DNA of 64,000 nucleotides. Source: Streptomyces antarcticus (GTDB lineage: Bacteria; Actinomycetota; Actinomycetes; Streptomycetales; Streptomycetaceae). Of the stretch, positions 48,066-56,791 are shown piece after piece. The DNA is taken from NCBI RefSeq assembly GCF_026627255.1, contig NZ_JAPNLM010000018.1, forward strand, positions 112,282-176,281, given 5' to 3'. The notes beneath the pieces are model-generated. The model was not told the DNA's origin, did not search any database, and saw only the letters and a program-made list of their open reading frames with translations. Within the stretch, counting starts at the first letter, position 1; every line of letters begins with the position of its first letter. A program made the position numbers and the translations under genes.

Positions 48066-49070
48066 TCACGGGTGCGGTCCGGCGCGCGGCTTGTGGGTGC
48101 GGGCGTAGGAAAGGGACTCGGCTCGCGCTCGAAGAAGCAGCGCCCCGCCGGGGTCTGGTCCTGCGGCTCCGTCATGGGCCGAAGTCCACGGCTCATGGGC
48201 CGCGTACGAGCCCATCGCCTCGAACACCTCGGCTGCTTCCAGGTACTGGTGGCCCGCCCACAACGCATAGGCAAGAAGGTTCAGATCAGCCACCGAACGC
48301 TGCTCGGCGTTCGTCTTGTGGAACCAGTCGTGGAAGGCGTTCAGCGTGCAGTCGAGCGTCGACTCGTGCGCCCACTGGCGCCGCCACAGCGGATCGGCGC
48401 GCGATCGCCGACGCTGCTCGATCTGCGCGTACGCGGGCAGAAGCAGCAGTGGCGATCCGACAGGTCGCTGCGACGCGATCCACCGTCCGAAGTCAAAGAT
48501 CGCGGCCAAGGAAGCCGCGCGCGGTCCCTCAAGGGCGAGCAGGAACTGCAGAACGCGGTGGTAGGCCTCGCGGTTGTACGGATCCCGCTGGTTGACTTCG
48601 TAGAGCAGTCCCCACGGACCACTGGGCAGCATCGGTTCGGCGGATATAAGGCGGTGTTCACGCCGCAGTTGCCGTGTGTCGATCTGAGCCAACGCCACCA
48701 GGCAGACCCACGGCACAGGATCGTGCTGCGCACGACGAGCTGTCAGCAAGGCCTCACGCCGCGCCTTGATCTCGAACTCCGAGGTCTGTGGATGCTGTTG
48801 ACGGTGTGCACGCAACGCCCGCTCGACGGCCACGCGCACGTTCATCAGTTGCGCGTCGTAACTGCCGGGCTCTTCGGCGAGCCACACGCCGACCACGTCC
48901 GAGCGGGCCGCTGCCACCGCCAGCAGTTGGGTACGTGACGTTCGCAGCCCCCAACGGGTGCCCGTATCCAGCAGCAGCTCCCGTGCCGTTCTCCAACGGC
49001 CAGCCTCTAACTCGACTAGGGCGACGCGCAGGTCGTCGTCGTGGCCGGCCGGGTGATACACGAGACGCAT
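48066..49070 (-). CDS. Unknown helical-repeat protein
   Basis: The 334-aa product is helical in pairs (DLRVALVELEAGRWRTAREL, LLYEVNQRDPYNREAYHRVL), reminiscent of TPR-like regions in Streptomyces regulators, with no DNA-binding domain. It lies just upstream of the permease gene. The chosen ATG gives a compact start; an in-frame extension upstream looks non-coding. Similar uncharacterised proteins occur in many Streptomyces genomes. Confidence 0.65.
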   Translation of the reverse strand: MRLVYHPAGHDDDLRVALVELEAGRWRTARELLLDTGTRWGLRTSRTQLLAVAAARSDVVGVWLAEEPGSYDAQLMNVRVAVERALRAHRQQHPQTSEFEIKARREALLTARRAQHDPVPWVCLVALAQIDTRQLRREHRLISAEPMLPSGPWGLLYEVNQRDPYNREAYHRVLQFLLALEGPRAASLAAIFDFGRWIASQRPVGSPLLLLPAYAQIEQRRRSRADPLWRRQWAHESTLDCTLNAFHDWFHKTNAEQRSVADLNLLAYALWAGHQYLEAAEVFEAMGSYAAHEPWTSAHDGAAGPDPGGALLLRARAESLSYARTHKPRAGPHP

Positions 49071-49282
49071 CAGAGTCCCTCGCCACAGACGACGCGACGC
49101 CGGCGAGCGGGATCGGGGCCGTTCCTCCGATGCGTGCGGACCATACGAGGTGGCGTGCTCTCCTGGACGGATGTGAATGTCATCGGGGGCCTTAGGCAGG
49201 TGGGGGGATGCGGATGAGGCCGCGAAGGGCATGGGTGAACCGCTGTCCGAGCGGCGGGAGGCTGGGTACCGAGTCAGTCGTC

Positions 49283-49477
49283 CTAGAAGCGGATCTGGCC
49301 GATCATGTCCGCGATGCTGGTAACGAAGCGGTTGATGTTCGGGGCCATGGACGTACTCGCCAGGAAGAACCCGAAGAGCACGCAGACGATCGCTGGTCCG
49401 GGCTTAACGGATTTCGCACGGAACAGAACGACCACGAGGATGCCGAGCACCAGGACTAAGGAGATGCTCAGGGCCAT
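49283..49477 (-). CDS. Small two-helix membrane protein
   Basis: The 64-aa product has two hydrophobic helices (ISLVLVLGILVVVLFRAKSV, AIVCVLFGFFLASTSM) and ends in a polar segment with DMIGQIRF. Its ATG overlaps the stop of the 49477 gene (ATGA), so the two are co-translated. I know no function; the pair sits next to an XRE regulator whose operator heads it. Confidence 0.65.
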   Translation of the reverse strand: MALSISLVLVLGILVVVLFRAKSVKPGPAIVCVLFGFFLASTSMAPNINRFVTSIADMIGQIRF

Positions 49478-49917
49478 CAGGAGGCCGCTTCCTCCGCTGA
49501 CCCTCGCCGCTCCCTGCGTGCCTGGCTCAGCGCACGGCGGAGCGCATCGGGCCGGGTCAGCGATCGCGGGCCGCTCGGGAGGACATGCCAGTGCATCCCC
49601 GGAGGTGTCGTGCTCTCGGCGGACGGCACGACGACGTGGCATTTCTGGCCCAGCGCGACAGTCCCCGGCTCATCCCAGCGGGCCGCGGTACCCACGGGAA
49701 CCAGGAAGTACAGCCGAGGCTCCGGCCCACCGGCGTCCAGGATCACCGGGCCGACCGGCTCGTCGCCCTCGTTGAGGATCTCGATCGCGCGCCGGCCCAG
49801 GTCCTCCACAGCGCGTACGGCATCCCACCATTCGCCCGCGGAGCACAGCTCGGGCTCTTCACCGATGGGCATCCAGCGCGGCGGTAGCGCACGAGCTGCT
49901 GGATTGGCGTCAGACAT
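49477..49917 (-). CDS. Unknown protein controlled by the CGGACA operator
   Basis: The 146-aa product (PPRWMPIGEEPELCSAGEWW, DAVRAVEDLGRRAIEILNEG, RLYFLVPVGTAARWD) matches a family common next to XRE regulators in Streptomyces; function unknown. It has the promoter described at 49918-49992. AGGAGG precedes the ATG. The downstream membrane peptide is coupled. Confidence 0.7.
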   Translation of the reverse strand: MSDANPAARALPPRWMPIGEEPELCSAGEWWDAVRAVEDLGRRAIEILNEGDEPVGPVILDAGGPEPRLYFLVPVGTAARWDEPGTVALGQKCHVVVPSAESTTPPGMHWHVLPSGPRSLTRPDALRRALSQARRERRGSAEEAAS

Positions 49918-49992
49918 GGAAACGGCCTCCTCACCACTATGTGTAAGGAGACCATTCCACTCAGCAAGTTCTGTGCGCGGACAGCTTGTCCG
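49918..49992 (-). promoter_or_regulatory. Promoter with palindromic operator, copy 1
   Basis: On the - strand CGGACAAGCTGTCCG (49978-49992) is followed after exactly 15 bases by GAGTGGAATGGTCTC and then the ribosome binding site and ATG. The copy at 52111 has the same three elements at the same spacing. The palindrome overlaps the expected -35, so a repressor or activator could act there. Confidence 0.65.
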
Positions 49993-50025
49993 TGGGTTTC
50001 ACTCGCCAAACCCCTTGACAGGAGA

Positions 50026-51264
50026 TCAAGTTGAGCTCATACCCGCCCAACTGCCGAATGCTGAGAGCTCGTTGGAGGGGTGGGCGTCCACCCTGAGCAG
50101 TGCCGCAGTGGTCTCACGCACGGACGGGTGGAAACGCGTGTGGTTCGGAGCAACCTTCCGAGCACGCTTGAGATCGCTGAAGGCACCAGCCCGGTCGCCC
50201 ACGGCGAGCTTCGCGGAAGCCACGTCGATGAAGTGGTGACTCGACCGCTCCCCGACGGTCGTGGCCGGCGGCGTCCACTCGCCGCCAGAAACCGGAGACC
50301 ACTCGGTGAGGCGGGCGAGAGCCTGCTCGGTGTCGCCCATGTCGATCATCGCGTGCACCTCGTGGATGCGGATGTTCGTCGGACCGAACGACATCTCGTA
50401 CGCCAGGGAATCACGGTTGCCCGCCATACCTGCCACCTGCTCGGCTTCGCGCAGGTACGCATCCGCACGATCCGAGTTGTTCTCGCGGGCTTCCAGCACG
50501 GCCAGCTTCAACAGCAGCGCACCGTCGACAGCGAGCGCGTCATCCGTAAAGGATCGCTCCGGCTGGAACCTCTCCAACTCGGTCCGCAGCGCGAGGAGCT
50601 TGCGGCGAGCAGGCGAGTAGGCGCCCTGGCGGAGCATCGCCCCTGCGACCAGGTAGCCGGCCGTGAACTGCATCAGCGGGTCGCCGGAGTGGTCAGCCGC
50701 CCAACGGACCCGCTCCAGCGCCGTGTTCGACAGATCGTGGTGGCCCATCTTGTGGGCCAGCGAGTTCACGGCGCGGTAGGCGCGCGCCAGGTGCCAGAAC
50801 GCCTTGCCCTGATCGCCGTTGCCACCGCCGAGGGCCACGTGCGTCAACTCGGTGATGATCGGCGGCAGCAGGGGGCCCATCGGGGCGTACCGGGCGTCGC
50901 GGCGCAGGGCCGCCACCTGGTCGACTTCCGAGGCGAGCACGGGCAGCGCCCTGGGAGCGATCTCCAGGTCGTCGGGGCTGTCGTAGCAGAGCAGGAGGCG
51001 GCGAAGCTCAGGGATGACGGCATGGACGCCGTCCTCGGCCTCCGGCTCGCCATAGTACGGCTGGCCGGTCAGAACCTCAGGGCCGAAGCGCAGCGCCTTG
51101 GCGAGCGCCAGCACCAGTGAGGGTGAAGCCTTCCGCGCGCCCGACTCCAGCTTCTGCACGTAGCTCGGGGAGACTGCGACCTTCTGTGCCAGTTGAGCGG
51201 CAGACAGCTTCCGTGTCCTGCGAGCGATACGGAGACGGTCTCCCAGCGTCAGGTTTTCAGTCAT
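50026..51264 (-). CDS. XRE-family regulator with TPR-like C-terminus
   Basis: The 412-aa product begins with a Cro/C1 helix-turn-helix (residues about 6-62: LTLGDRLRIARRTRKLSAAQ, VAVSPSYVQKLESGARKASP) followed by a helical repeat region of about 330 residues like those binding peptides or small signals. It lies among three CGGACAnnnTGTCCG sites and is the best candidate to bind them. Such regulators are common pathway controllers in Streptomyces. Confidence 0.82.
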   Translation of the reverse strand: MTENLTLGDRLRIARRTRKLSAAQLAQKVAVSPSYVQKLESGARKASPSLVLALAKALRFGPEVLTGQPYYGEPEAEDGVHAVIPELRRLLLCYDSPDDLEIAPRALPVLASEVDQVAALRRDARYAPMGPLLPPIITELTHVALGGGNGDQGKAFWHLARAYRAVNSLAHKMGHHDLSNTALERVRWAADHSGDPLMQFTAGYLVAGAMLRQGAYSPARRKLLALRTELERFQPERSFTDDALAVDGALLLKLAVLEARENNSDRADAYLREAEQVAGMAGNRDSLAYEMSFGPTNIRIHEVHAMIDMGDTEQALARLTEWSPVSGGEWTPPATTVGERSSHHFIDVASAKLAVGDRAGAFSDLKRARKVAPNHTRFHPSVRETTAALLRVDAHPSNELSAFGSWAGMSST

Positions 51265-51524
51265 CGGTGGACGTGTCCCTTCGCGATGAAGCACTTCGAT
51301 CAGAGTACGGATAATGTCCAAGCCTGCGCCCGTGGTCGCCAACTGTTAACAGAGCCGATGGCATCGCGCCCCCGACGTGGAACTGCAGAACCGACCAGAG
51401 GTAGCTTGCATCTCCCTACCGGACCTCCGACCGAGTGGTCGAAGTGGGGCATGTCGGGACGATGCGGGCAGAGGGTGAGTAGGACTGTCGCTCCCCAGTC
51501 AAGAGGTGCGCAGCGAACTACCTA

Positions 51525-51539
51525 CGGACAGATTGTCCG
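51525..51539. promoter_or_regulatory. Operator CGGACAGATTGTCCG
   Basis: A third copy of the palindrome, 260 bp upstream of the XRE gene and ahead of the decayed HAD gene. The GAGTGGAATGGTCTC box is absent here, so it may serve autoregulation from a different promoter type. Confidence 0.55.
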
Positions 51540-51659
51540 CGCGATTCCTCCACGTGCCGGAAACCCGCGTTCGCCGCCCGGTCGCAGACCGTAGCCAGGC
51601 GCATGCGCCAACCTGATGCACCGGTGCGGACCCACGCACGCTCGCAGCCACAGGGCGGT

Positions 51660-51910
51660 GCCGTCCTGGCCGAAGGCAAGGAGTCGGGAACGGCTGAAGC
51701 CGAACGGTCCTTCGTGTTGTGGGACATCGACCGCACGCCGCTGTACGTCGGCGAGATCGATCGGCAGGTCTACCGGGAGGCCTTTGCGGAGATCGTCGGG
51801 TACCCGGTCGAGCATCTGCCGGCCCGCGGCACGGGCGTCACGATGCCGCTGGCGATCCGCGCGATGCTCCTGGACAACGGCGTTCCTGATGGCCGGGCGC
51901 CGGGGAAGAA
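51660..51910 (+). pseudogene. Decayed HAD-hydrolase remnant
   Basis: One frame reads FVLWDIDRTPLYVGEIDRQV and VYREAFAEIVGYPVEHLPAR, the motif I and cap start of a HAD phosphatase, then breaks down after LLDNGVPD into unrelated sequence. Motif I has lost its usual second-half consensus (DIDRTP for DIDHTL). Motifs II-IV are missing. It is a relic of an earlier gene; ribosome binding and start cannot be defined. Confidence 0.6.
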
Positions 51911-52110
51911 CATGAGGGGGCCGACGGCAGGTCCCAGGGGAAGTCGGCGGGAGCGACGTGCAGGGCACACGACGGCCACGACGGCGTCATCGAACAGCGA
52001 CTGCGTGTGCAGGCGATCACGGATCATCTCGCGCGCCTGCTTCGGACGGTGGAATGCGGGCCGTAGCACACAGATCCTGTTCGTCAGGGGCTGCTGCAGA
52101 AGATTCCTAC

Positions 52111-52186
52111 GGACAGCTTGTCCGCTCACGGCGATAGCAGAGTGGAATGGTCTCTGCACACCCAGTCGCAAGGGGGCGTTCCTATG
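52111..52186 (+). promoter_or_regulatory. Promoter with palindromic operator, copy 2 (orphan)
   Basis: CGGACAGCTTGTCCG, 15 bases, GAGTGGAATGGTCTC, a ribosome binding site AAGGGGG and ATG at 52184 match copy 1 at 49918-49992. No recognisable gene starts there: the frame runs on, in phase, to the TrpD-like gene, but the 159 codons in between look non-coding. The original gene seems lost, or the promoter now drives the biosynthetic operon. Confidence 0.6.
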
Positions 52187-52660
52187 GAGTCCGGCGCACG
52201 GTTACCCGTCCAAGCGTGGCCGCACCAGTCGATGAGGGGCTTTCCGGCCACCACCCGCAGACGTTCCGCAGCATTCCAGCCGACGACCGTGACCACTGCG
52301 CTTGATTTCGGCGATCTCCTTCACAAGCAAGTGATTGGTACTAAATTCCACCGTCGCGGCGCCCACCTAGGGCTTCTGCGGTCCCTCCCGAAGAGGCCAC
52401 GCCTCACACGATCGGAGCATGACGTAGATCACGTTCACTTGGTCGGGGCGGGCGGGAAGGCATGGGTGGGCAGCCGCGCCTCCAACCTCATTGACGGGAA
52501 GCCGGCACGCGTGCCTCGTTCTACCGAGGACTGCCCGGCGCAGGGGGCCGCACCTGTCGAGACGAATGCCGCGCCGGTAACGCGGCATCGCACTACTCGG
52601 GAGGGCCATCGGGCTGTTATCGCATCAGGAAGGTGTTGTTTGGTGGGGGTTAACGGCGAT
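52187..52660 (+). other. Leader or remnant region before the biosynthetic operon
   Basis: These 474 bp are open in the frame of the TrpD-like gene but show poor codon bias and no similarity to the family. AT-richer patches such as TGATTGGTACTAAATT suggest a promoter. Either a long untranslated leader or an odd N-terminal extension. Confidence 0.45.
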
Positions 52661-53782
52661 ATGCGGCTGCCGCGCAGGCGCCCAGCCAACGGGTCCGACT
52701 GCCAATCACCGCCACCATCCGTCCGAGAGGTGCTGTATCGCGTCAGTCTCGGACTTCCCATCGCTTCGGGGACGGTTGGACGCGCGATGCTCGACCTCGC
52801 GGCTCTCCCTGACCACGCGGCCCGGGACAACCTGTTGACTGCCGTGCTGACAGGTCTCATGGCTCGCGGTCCAGCTGAAAGCGATGTCGTCGAGGTTCTG
52901 CGTGCGGCCCTCTCACTCGACGAGGTGGAGACTGTCGATCTCCCCTCACCTTCGGGGTCACGCCTATTGCTCCTCGCCGGAAGCGGTAAGAAGGGGATCA
53001 AGTCCTTCAACGTCTCGACATCGAGCGCGATCGTAGCCGCCGCAGCCGGCGCCTCCGTGGTCAAGATGGGCTCACGGGCCACATCCTCCGTCATGGGTTC
53101 ACGGGACCTCGCGGAGAGCCTCGGCCTACCGCACAGCCGTACCCGCTCAAGCATCATTACGGCGGTCGAGCGTTCACGCTTGGCGTTCGTCCCGATCGAG
53201 GACATGATTCCCGTCCTGGACCAGGTGTACGGGGGCCGATTCCACGTCCTCAACCCACTCAGCTTCGGCCTGGCTGCCCTTGCGGCGCGACTTCGCGGTG
53301 GGGTCCTGGTCTTCGGCCTCGCGCACCCGAAGGTCGATTTGGCAGCCCGCGTGCTTGGCCGTCTCGGGGTCTCGGAAGCACTCGTCGTGGCTTCGGGCAA
53401 CCCCGCCGGCTACTTCGCCGACGAGTTCGGGCTGGGGAATCGTTCCCTCACCTGCCGTCTGACAGGCGGCACCGTCGGCGCAGTCCACACGTTCGAGGCA
53501 GATGACCTGAAAAACCTGGGGTTGAGCTCGCCGAACTCCGTCCACCCACCAAGATCAGCGACGGAGGCGGTGCAGTGGGTGCTGGACGCCCTCGCCGGAG
53601 AAGGGAACCCGGCGCATGTACATCTGATCGCCTTGAACAGCGCTGTGATGCTGATGACAGCCGGGCTCGCCCGGGACTTGGCGGATGGCTACGGCCAGGC
53701 GGAGGCGGCGATCAACAGCGGGCGAGCGTGGGCGAAAGTCGAAGCACTCAGGGAGGAAGCACTGTGCCAACAAACGATATAG
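52661..53782 (+). CDS. TrpD-like (GT3 family) phosphoribosyltransferase
   Basis: The 373-aa enzyme resembles anthranilate phosphoribosyltransferase and nucleoside phosphorylases: the PRPP-binding loop region is AGSGKKGIKSFNVST (residues 106-120) where TrpD has GTGGDxxxTFNIST, followed by AAAAGASVVKMGSRATSS and MGSRDLAESLG. The altered loop suggests a changed acceptor. It would attach ribose-5-phosphate to an aromatic or heterocyclic acceptor, as the first committed step, by inference. GGTGGGGG precedes the ATG. It overlaps the next gene. Confidence 0.8.
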   Translation: MRLPRRRPANGSDCQSPPPSVREVLYRVSLGLPIASGTVGRAMLDLAALPDHAARDNLLTAVLTGLMARGPAESDVVEVLRAALSLDEVETVDLPSPSGSRLLLLAGSGKKGIKSFNVSTSSAIVAAAAGASVVKMGSRATSSVMGSRDLAESLGLPHSRTRSSIITAVERSRLAFVPIEDMIPVLDQVYGGRFHVLNPLSFGLAALAARLRGGVLVFGLAHPKVDLAARVLGRLGVSEALVVASGNPAGYFADEFGLGNRSLTCRLTGGTVGAVHTFEADDLKNLGLSSPNSVHPPRSATEAVQWVLDALAGEGNPAHVHLIALNSAVMLMTAGLARDLADGYGQAEAAINSGRAWAKVEALREEALCQQTI

Positions 53783-54489
53783 CCGTTGGGAACGCGGTCG
53801 AGCCAGGGCTCGATCCCGACCTCTACTTCCTTCCGTACGGCTATGAACAGCGGGGTACGCCGGAGTACTTCGTCGATGACGAACAGGACGGTGTCGTCTG
53901 GCAGCCGGACGTCTATCCCTTTGCCGCCCAGGCGGCGCTGGCCAACGACTGCGACGTGGTCATCGACCTCGGCTGCGGACGTGGTGGCAAGCTCGTCACC
54001 CTGCAAGCCGCACAGCCCGATTGGAAGTACATCGGCGTCGACATCGGCCCCAACATCGCCTGGTGTCAGCAGAACCTGCCGTTCGGGCAGTGGGTCGAAG
54101 CGGACTTAGAGACGTGCCGCGCACTTCCGCTACCTGTCGAAGTGCTTCGCCGGACTGTCCTGGTCTGTTCGGACGTGCTTGAGCATCTTGTCCATCCCGA
54201 GGTTGCGATGGACCTCATCGGATCGCTCCTCCACGGTGGTGCGCGAGCGGCGGTGCTGTCGACCCCGGCACGCGAGCTGCGGGCCGGCCCCGCGGACCCG
54301 GGCCCTCCCCGCAATACCTCCCATGTCCGAGAGTGGGCCAGCCGGGAGTTCTGTGCGTTTGTTCGGGCACGAGGGTTGGAGATCGCCGACTTCTCGCTCA
54401 CCCGTAGCGACGACGCCGGGGGAGGCAAGACCACCCAGTTGGCACTCATCCAGAGCAGGGTGGAGCCGGAGAAAGGCGCTGCACGATGA
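53764..54489 (+). CDS. Class I SAM-dependent methyltransferase
   Basis: The 241-aa product, GTG-started inside the previous gene, has SAM motif VVIDLGCGRGGKLVTL, motif II-like IGVDIGPN and VCSDVLEHL, as in small-molecule methyltransferases. It is translated in overlap with the TrpD-like gene and the first glycosyltransferase. The methyl acceptor is unknown. Confidence 0.82.
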   Translation: MPTNDIAVGNAVEPGLDPDLYFLPYGYEQRGTPEYFVDDEQDGVVWQPDVYPFAAQAALANDCDVVIDLGCGRGGKLVTLQAAQPDWKYIGVDIGPNIAWCQQNLPFGQWVEADLETCRALPLPVEVLRRTVLVCSDVLEHLVHPEVAMDLIGSLLHGGARAAVLSTPARELRAGPADPGPPRNTSHVREWASREFCAFVRARGLEIADFSLTRSDDAGGGKTTQLALIQSRVEPEKGAAR

Positions 54490-55709
54490 GGCTGCCGCAT
54501 CGTCCTCGCGTGTTGTGGATTCCGTACGCGCAGCGAGGCAGCCTCTATCCGATCGTTCCGGCAGTGCAGGCGCTGGGAGGCCTGGGTACGGACACTATGC
54601 TTCTGGGCCTGCCGAGCTTGAAGCCTCTCGCTGACACGCTTGGCACGCGCTTCATGGCCTATGAGTCCAGCATCACCTATGACTGGTCCCGCGCCGAGGG
54701 ACGCGACCAGCACGGTCTGGGCCCTGCCGGCGGCACCAGTTGGTTCCATCACCGGGTGGCCTCCGAGTACGCCGAGATCGAACGAGCCACACGGCTGTTC
54801 CGCCCTGACGTCCTGCTGGTTGACTCCTTCGTCATCGGTGCCGGCCTTGCCGCTGAACATCTCGGCGTCCCCTGGGCCTCCTACGTGCACTATCTGTTCG
54901 ACGAAGGTGCCGAGACCGATGCGATGCACCGCGTCTGGTGGGAGAAGACCGGTGTCCCGGAGATCGAGGCGTACTCCGCTTGGTGGGACGGAGTCCGGGG
55001 GGCGGTCGGTCTCGGCCCTGAACCGAGGGAGCGGCAAGAGGCACCGTGGTTCCGGATGTCTCCGCAATGCACCTTCCTCCTCGGCCATCCGCACCTTCGC
55101 CGGGGCACTCGCCCACTACCGCACTTCGTCACCCGGACCTCGCTGCCCCCGTGGGACGAGCCCGGGCCGGCTTCTGCGGCCGCCAGCGCGAGTACGGCTT
55201 CCGGAGGGCGTTCCCGTGTCCTGGTCGCCAACAGCAGCGCCTGGCAGGACGATGTCGACCTCGTACGCGCGTCCCTGGAAGGGCTCTCGGACACGGACAT
55301 GGAAATCTTGGTGACCGTCTCGGCGGACCACCCTCTCGGCGTCGGGACTCCGCGCAACGCCACGGTGCTGGGCTACTACCCGCACGCCGACGTGCTGCCG
55401 TCGGTGGACGCGGTGGTCACGACCTCTGGGTATGGGATCACCAGCAAGGCGTTGTGGTTCGGCAAGCCGCTCGTCACCGTGCCTCGTGCCCGCGACCAGC
55501 ACTATGTGGCGGCAGCCGCACAAGAGGCCGGGTGTGGACTCACCGTCGCATGGCCGCCCAAACCGGACGCTGTCGCTACGGCCGTCGACACCGTGCTGTC
55601 TTCCCCTGCCCTCCAGGAGCACGCCCGCCGCTTGTCCGGCCCGATGCCCGGTTTCCCGTCGGCGAGCGATGTCGCTGCCGAGGTCCTTTCCCTCGCCCGG
55701 AGGACGTGA
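54486..55709 (+). CDS. GT1-family glycosyltransferase
   Basis: The 407-aa enzyme has the GT-B layout of natural-product glycosyltransferases (UGT type): N-terminal acceptor domain and C-terminal donor domain with VLGYYPHADVLPSVDAVVTTSG and GKPLVTVPRARDQHYVA. ATG overlaps the methyltransferase stop. It would use a nucleotide sugar to glycosylate the pathway intermediate. Confidence 0.85.
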   Translation: MRLPHRPRVLWIPYAQRGSLYPIVPAVQALGGLGTDTMLLGLPSLKPLADTLGTRFMAYESSITYDWSRAEGRDQHGLGPAGGTSWFHHRVASEYAEIERATRLFRPDVLLVDSFVIGAGLAAEHLGVPWASYVHYLFDEGAETDAMHRVWWEKTGVPEIEAYSAWWDGVRGAVGLGPEPRERQEAPWFRMSPQCTFLLGHPHLRRGTRPLPHFVTRTSLPPWDEPGPASAAASASTASGGRSRVLVANSSAWQDDVDLVRASLEGLSDTDMEILVTVSADHPLGVGTPRNATVLGYYPHADVLPSVDAVVTTSGYGITSKALWFGKPLVTVPRARDQHYVAAAAQEAGCGLTVAWPPKPDAVATAVDTVLSSPALQEHARRLSGPMPGFPSASDVAAEVLSLARRT

Positions 55710-56791
55710 TGGGTAGCCGGACGAAAGTGGTGCATGCACCCGCCCGCACTCCGTATGCCCGCAAACTCACGAGCGAGCACGTCGAAATCGTCAACGGCAC
55801 TGCACCGCACGGCGCTGAAGCAGTGCCTCGGGACATGTCGCTGCGATGGTTGCTCGAACACAGACCCTTCAACTGGTTCGACGTTCTGCACCTGCACCAC
55901 GTCGAGTTCGACGACCTGCCGACTCTGAAGTCCGTCCTGTCAGAATGCGCCCGATTCCGCCGACGCGTGATCTTCACTGCCCATGACATCAGCCCCGTCT
56001 TCAGCGGCAGAATCGACTACCACCGCAAGCTGCGCGCCCTGGTGAACGCGCGCGTCCCCTTCGTCTGCCTGACCGAGGCGTCAGGGGCCGAGATACGCAG
56101 ACGGTTCGGCAACCAGGTGGAAACCGTCACGATCCCGCACGGGTACGTCGTCCCGCCCAACGCCGTTCCCCGTCACCGGCCTCCGGGCAGTGGGCATGCG
56201 CGGTATTTTCTGTTCGGCTCGCTGCGGGACAACCGCGACATCACTACGGTGCTGTACAACTGGCGCTTCGGCCGCCACCAGCACGACACCTCCCTTTCGA
56301 TGCTGCTCAGGGCGCCGGGTTACATCAACTTGCAGCAGGAGCACGACCGTTGGGCGGCGCTGCTCGCTACTGCCGTAGCTGAGCCTCGTCTCCAGGTAGA
56401 TGTCCTGCCCTTCCCCACCGATGAGGAAGTGGCGGAGACGGCGTCCGGATGCGACGCCCTGATCCTGCCGTACCGATGGGGATCGCACTCGGGACAGTTG
56501 GAACTCGCCTTCGACCTCGGACTGGTGCCGGTGGCCTCCGCTGTGGGCTACCTCCGTGATCAGTACCGCTGTCATACGGGAGTAATCGACGAGCCCGTGT
56601 GGTTCGACTGGTCCGACGGGGCCGAGTACGCCTACGGAGCCCGGTTCCTCACCGCGCTCGACGAGGTGGCCGAGCGCCTCCGCAAGGGGCACCATCTCGC
56701 TCCGACAAAGGAGTTCAGCGAGCACCGGATCAAGGAGCATGCGGCGATCATGGCCACCTACCTGGAGGTCTACACACGCCCATGGACGTAG
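55709..56791 (+). CDS. GT4-like glycosyltransferase
   Basis: The 360-aa product has a GT-B look: HLHHVEFDDLP and FTAHDISPVFSG in the N-terminal half, FLFGSLRDNRDITTVL at the start of the second, and SGCDALILPYRWGSHSGQLE near the donor site, where family GT4 has the E-x7-E element. Start overlaps the previous stop (TGATG). Donor unknown. Confidence 0.8.
   Translation: MGSRTKVVHAPARTPYARKLTSEHVEIVNGTAPHGAEAVPRDMSLRWLLEHRPFNWFDVLHLHHVEFDDLPTLKSVLSECARFRRRVIFTAHDISPVFSGRIDYHRKLRALVNARVPFVCLTEASGAEIRRRFGNQVETVTIPHGYVVPPNAVPRHRPPGSGHARYFLFGSLRDNRDITTVLYNWRFGRHQHDTSLSMLLRAPGYINLQQEHDRWAALLATAVAEPRLQVDVLPFPTDEEVAETASGCDALILPYRWGSHSGQLELAFDLGLVPVASAVGYLRDQYRCHTGVIDEPVWFDWSDGAEYAYGARFLTALDEVAERLRKGHHLAPTKEFSEHRIKEHAAIMATYLEVYTRPWT

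Noticed and set aside
54066..55094. 342-aa open frame on the - strand
   Set aside because: Antisense to the methyltransferase and first glycosyltransferase, whose motifs define the real strand.
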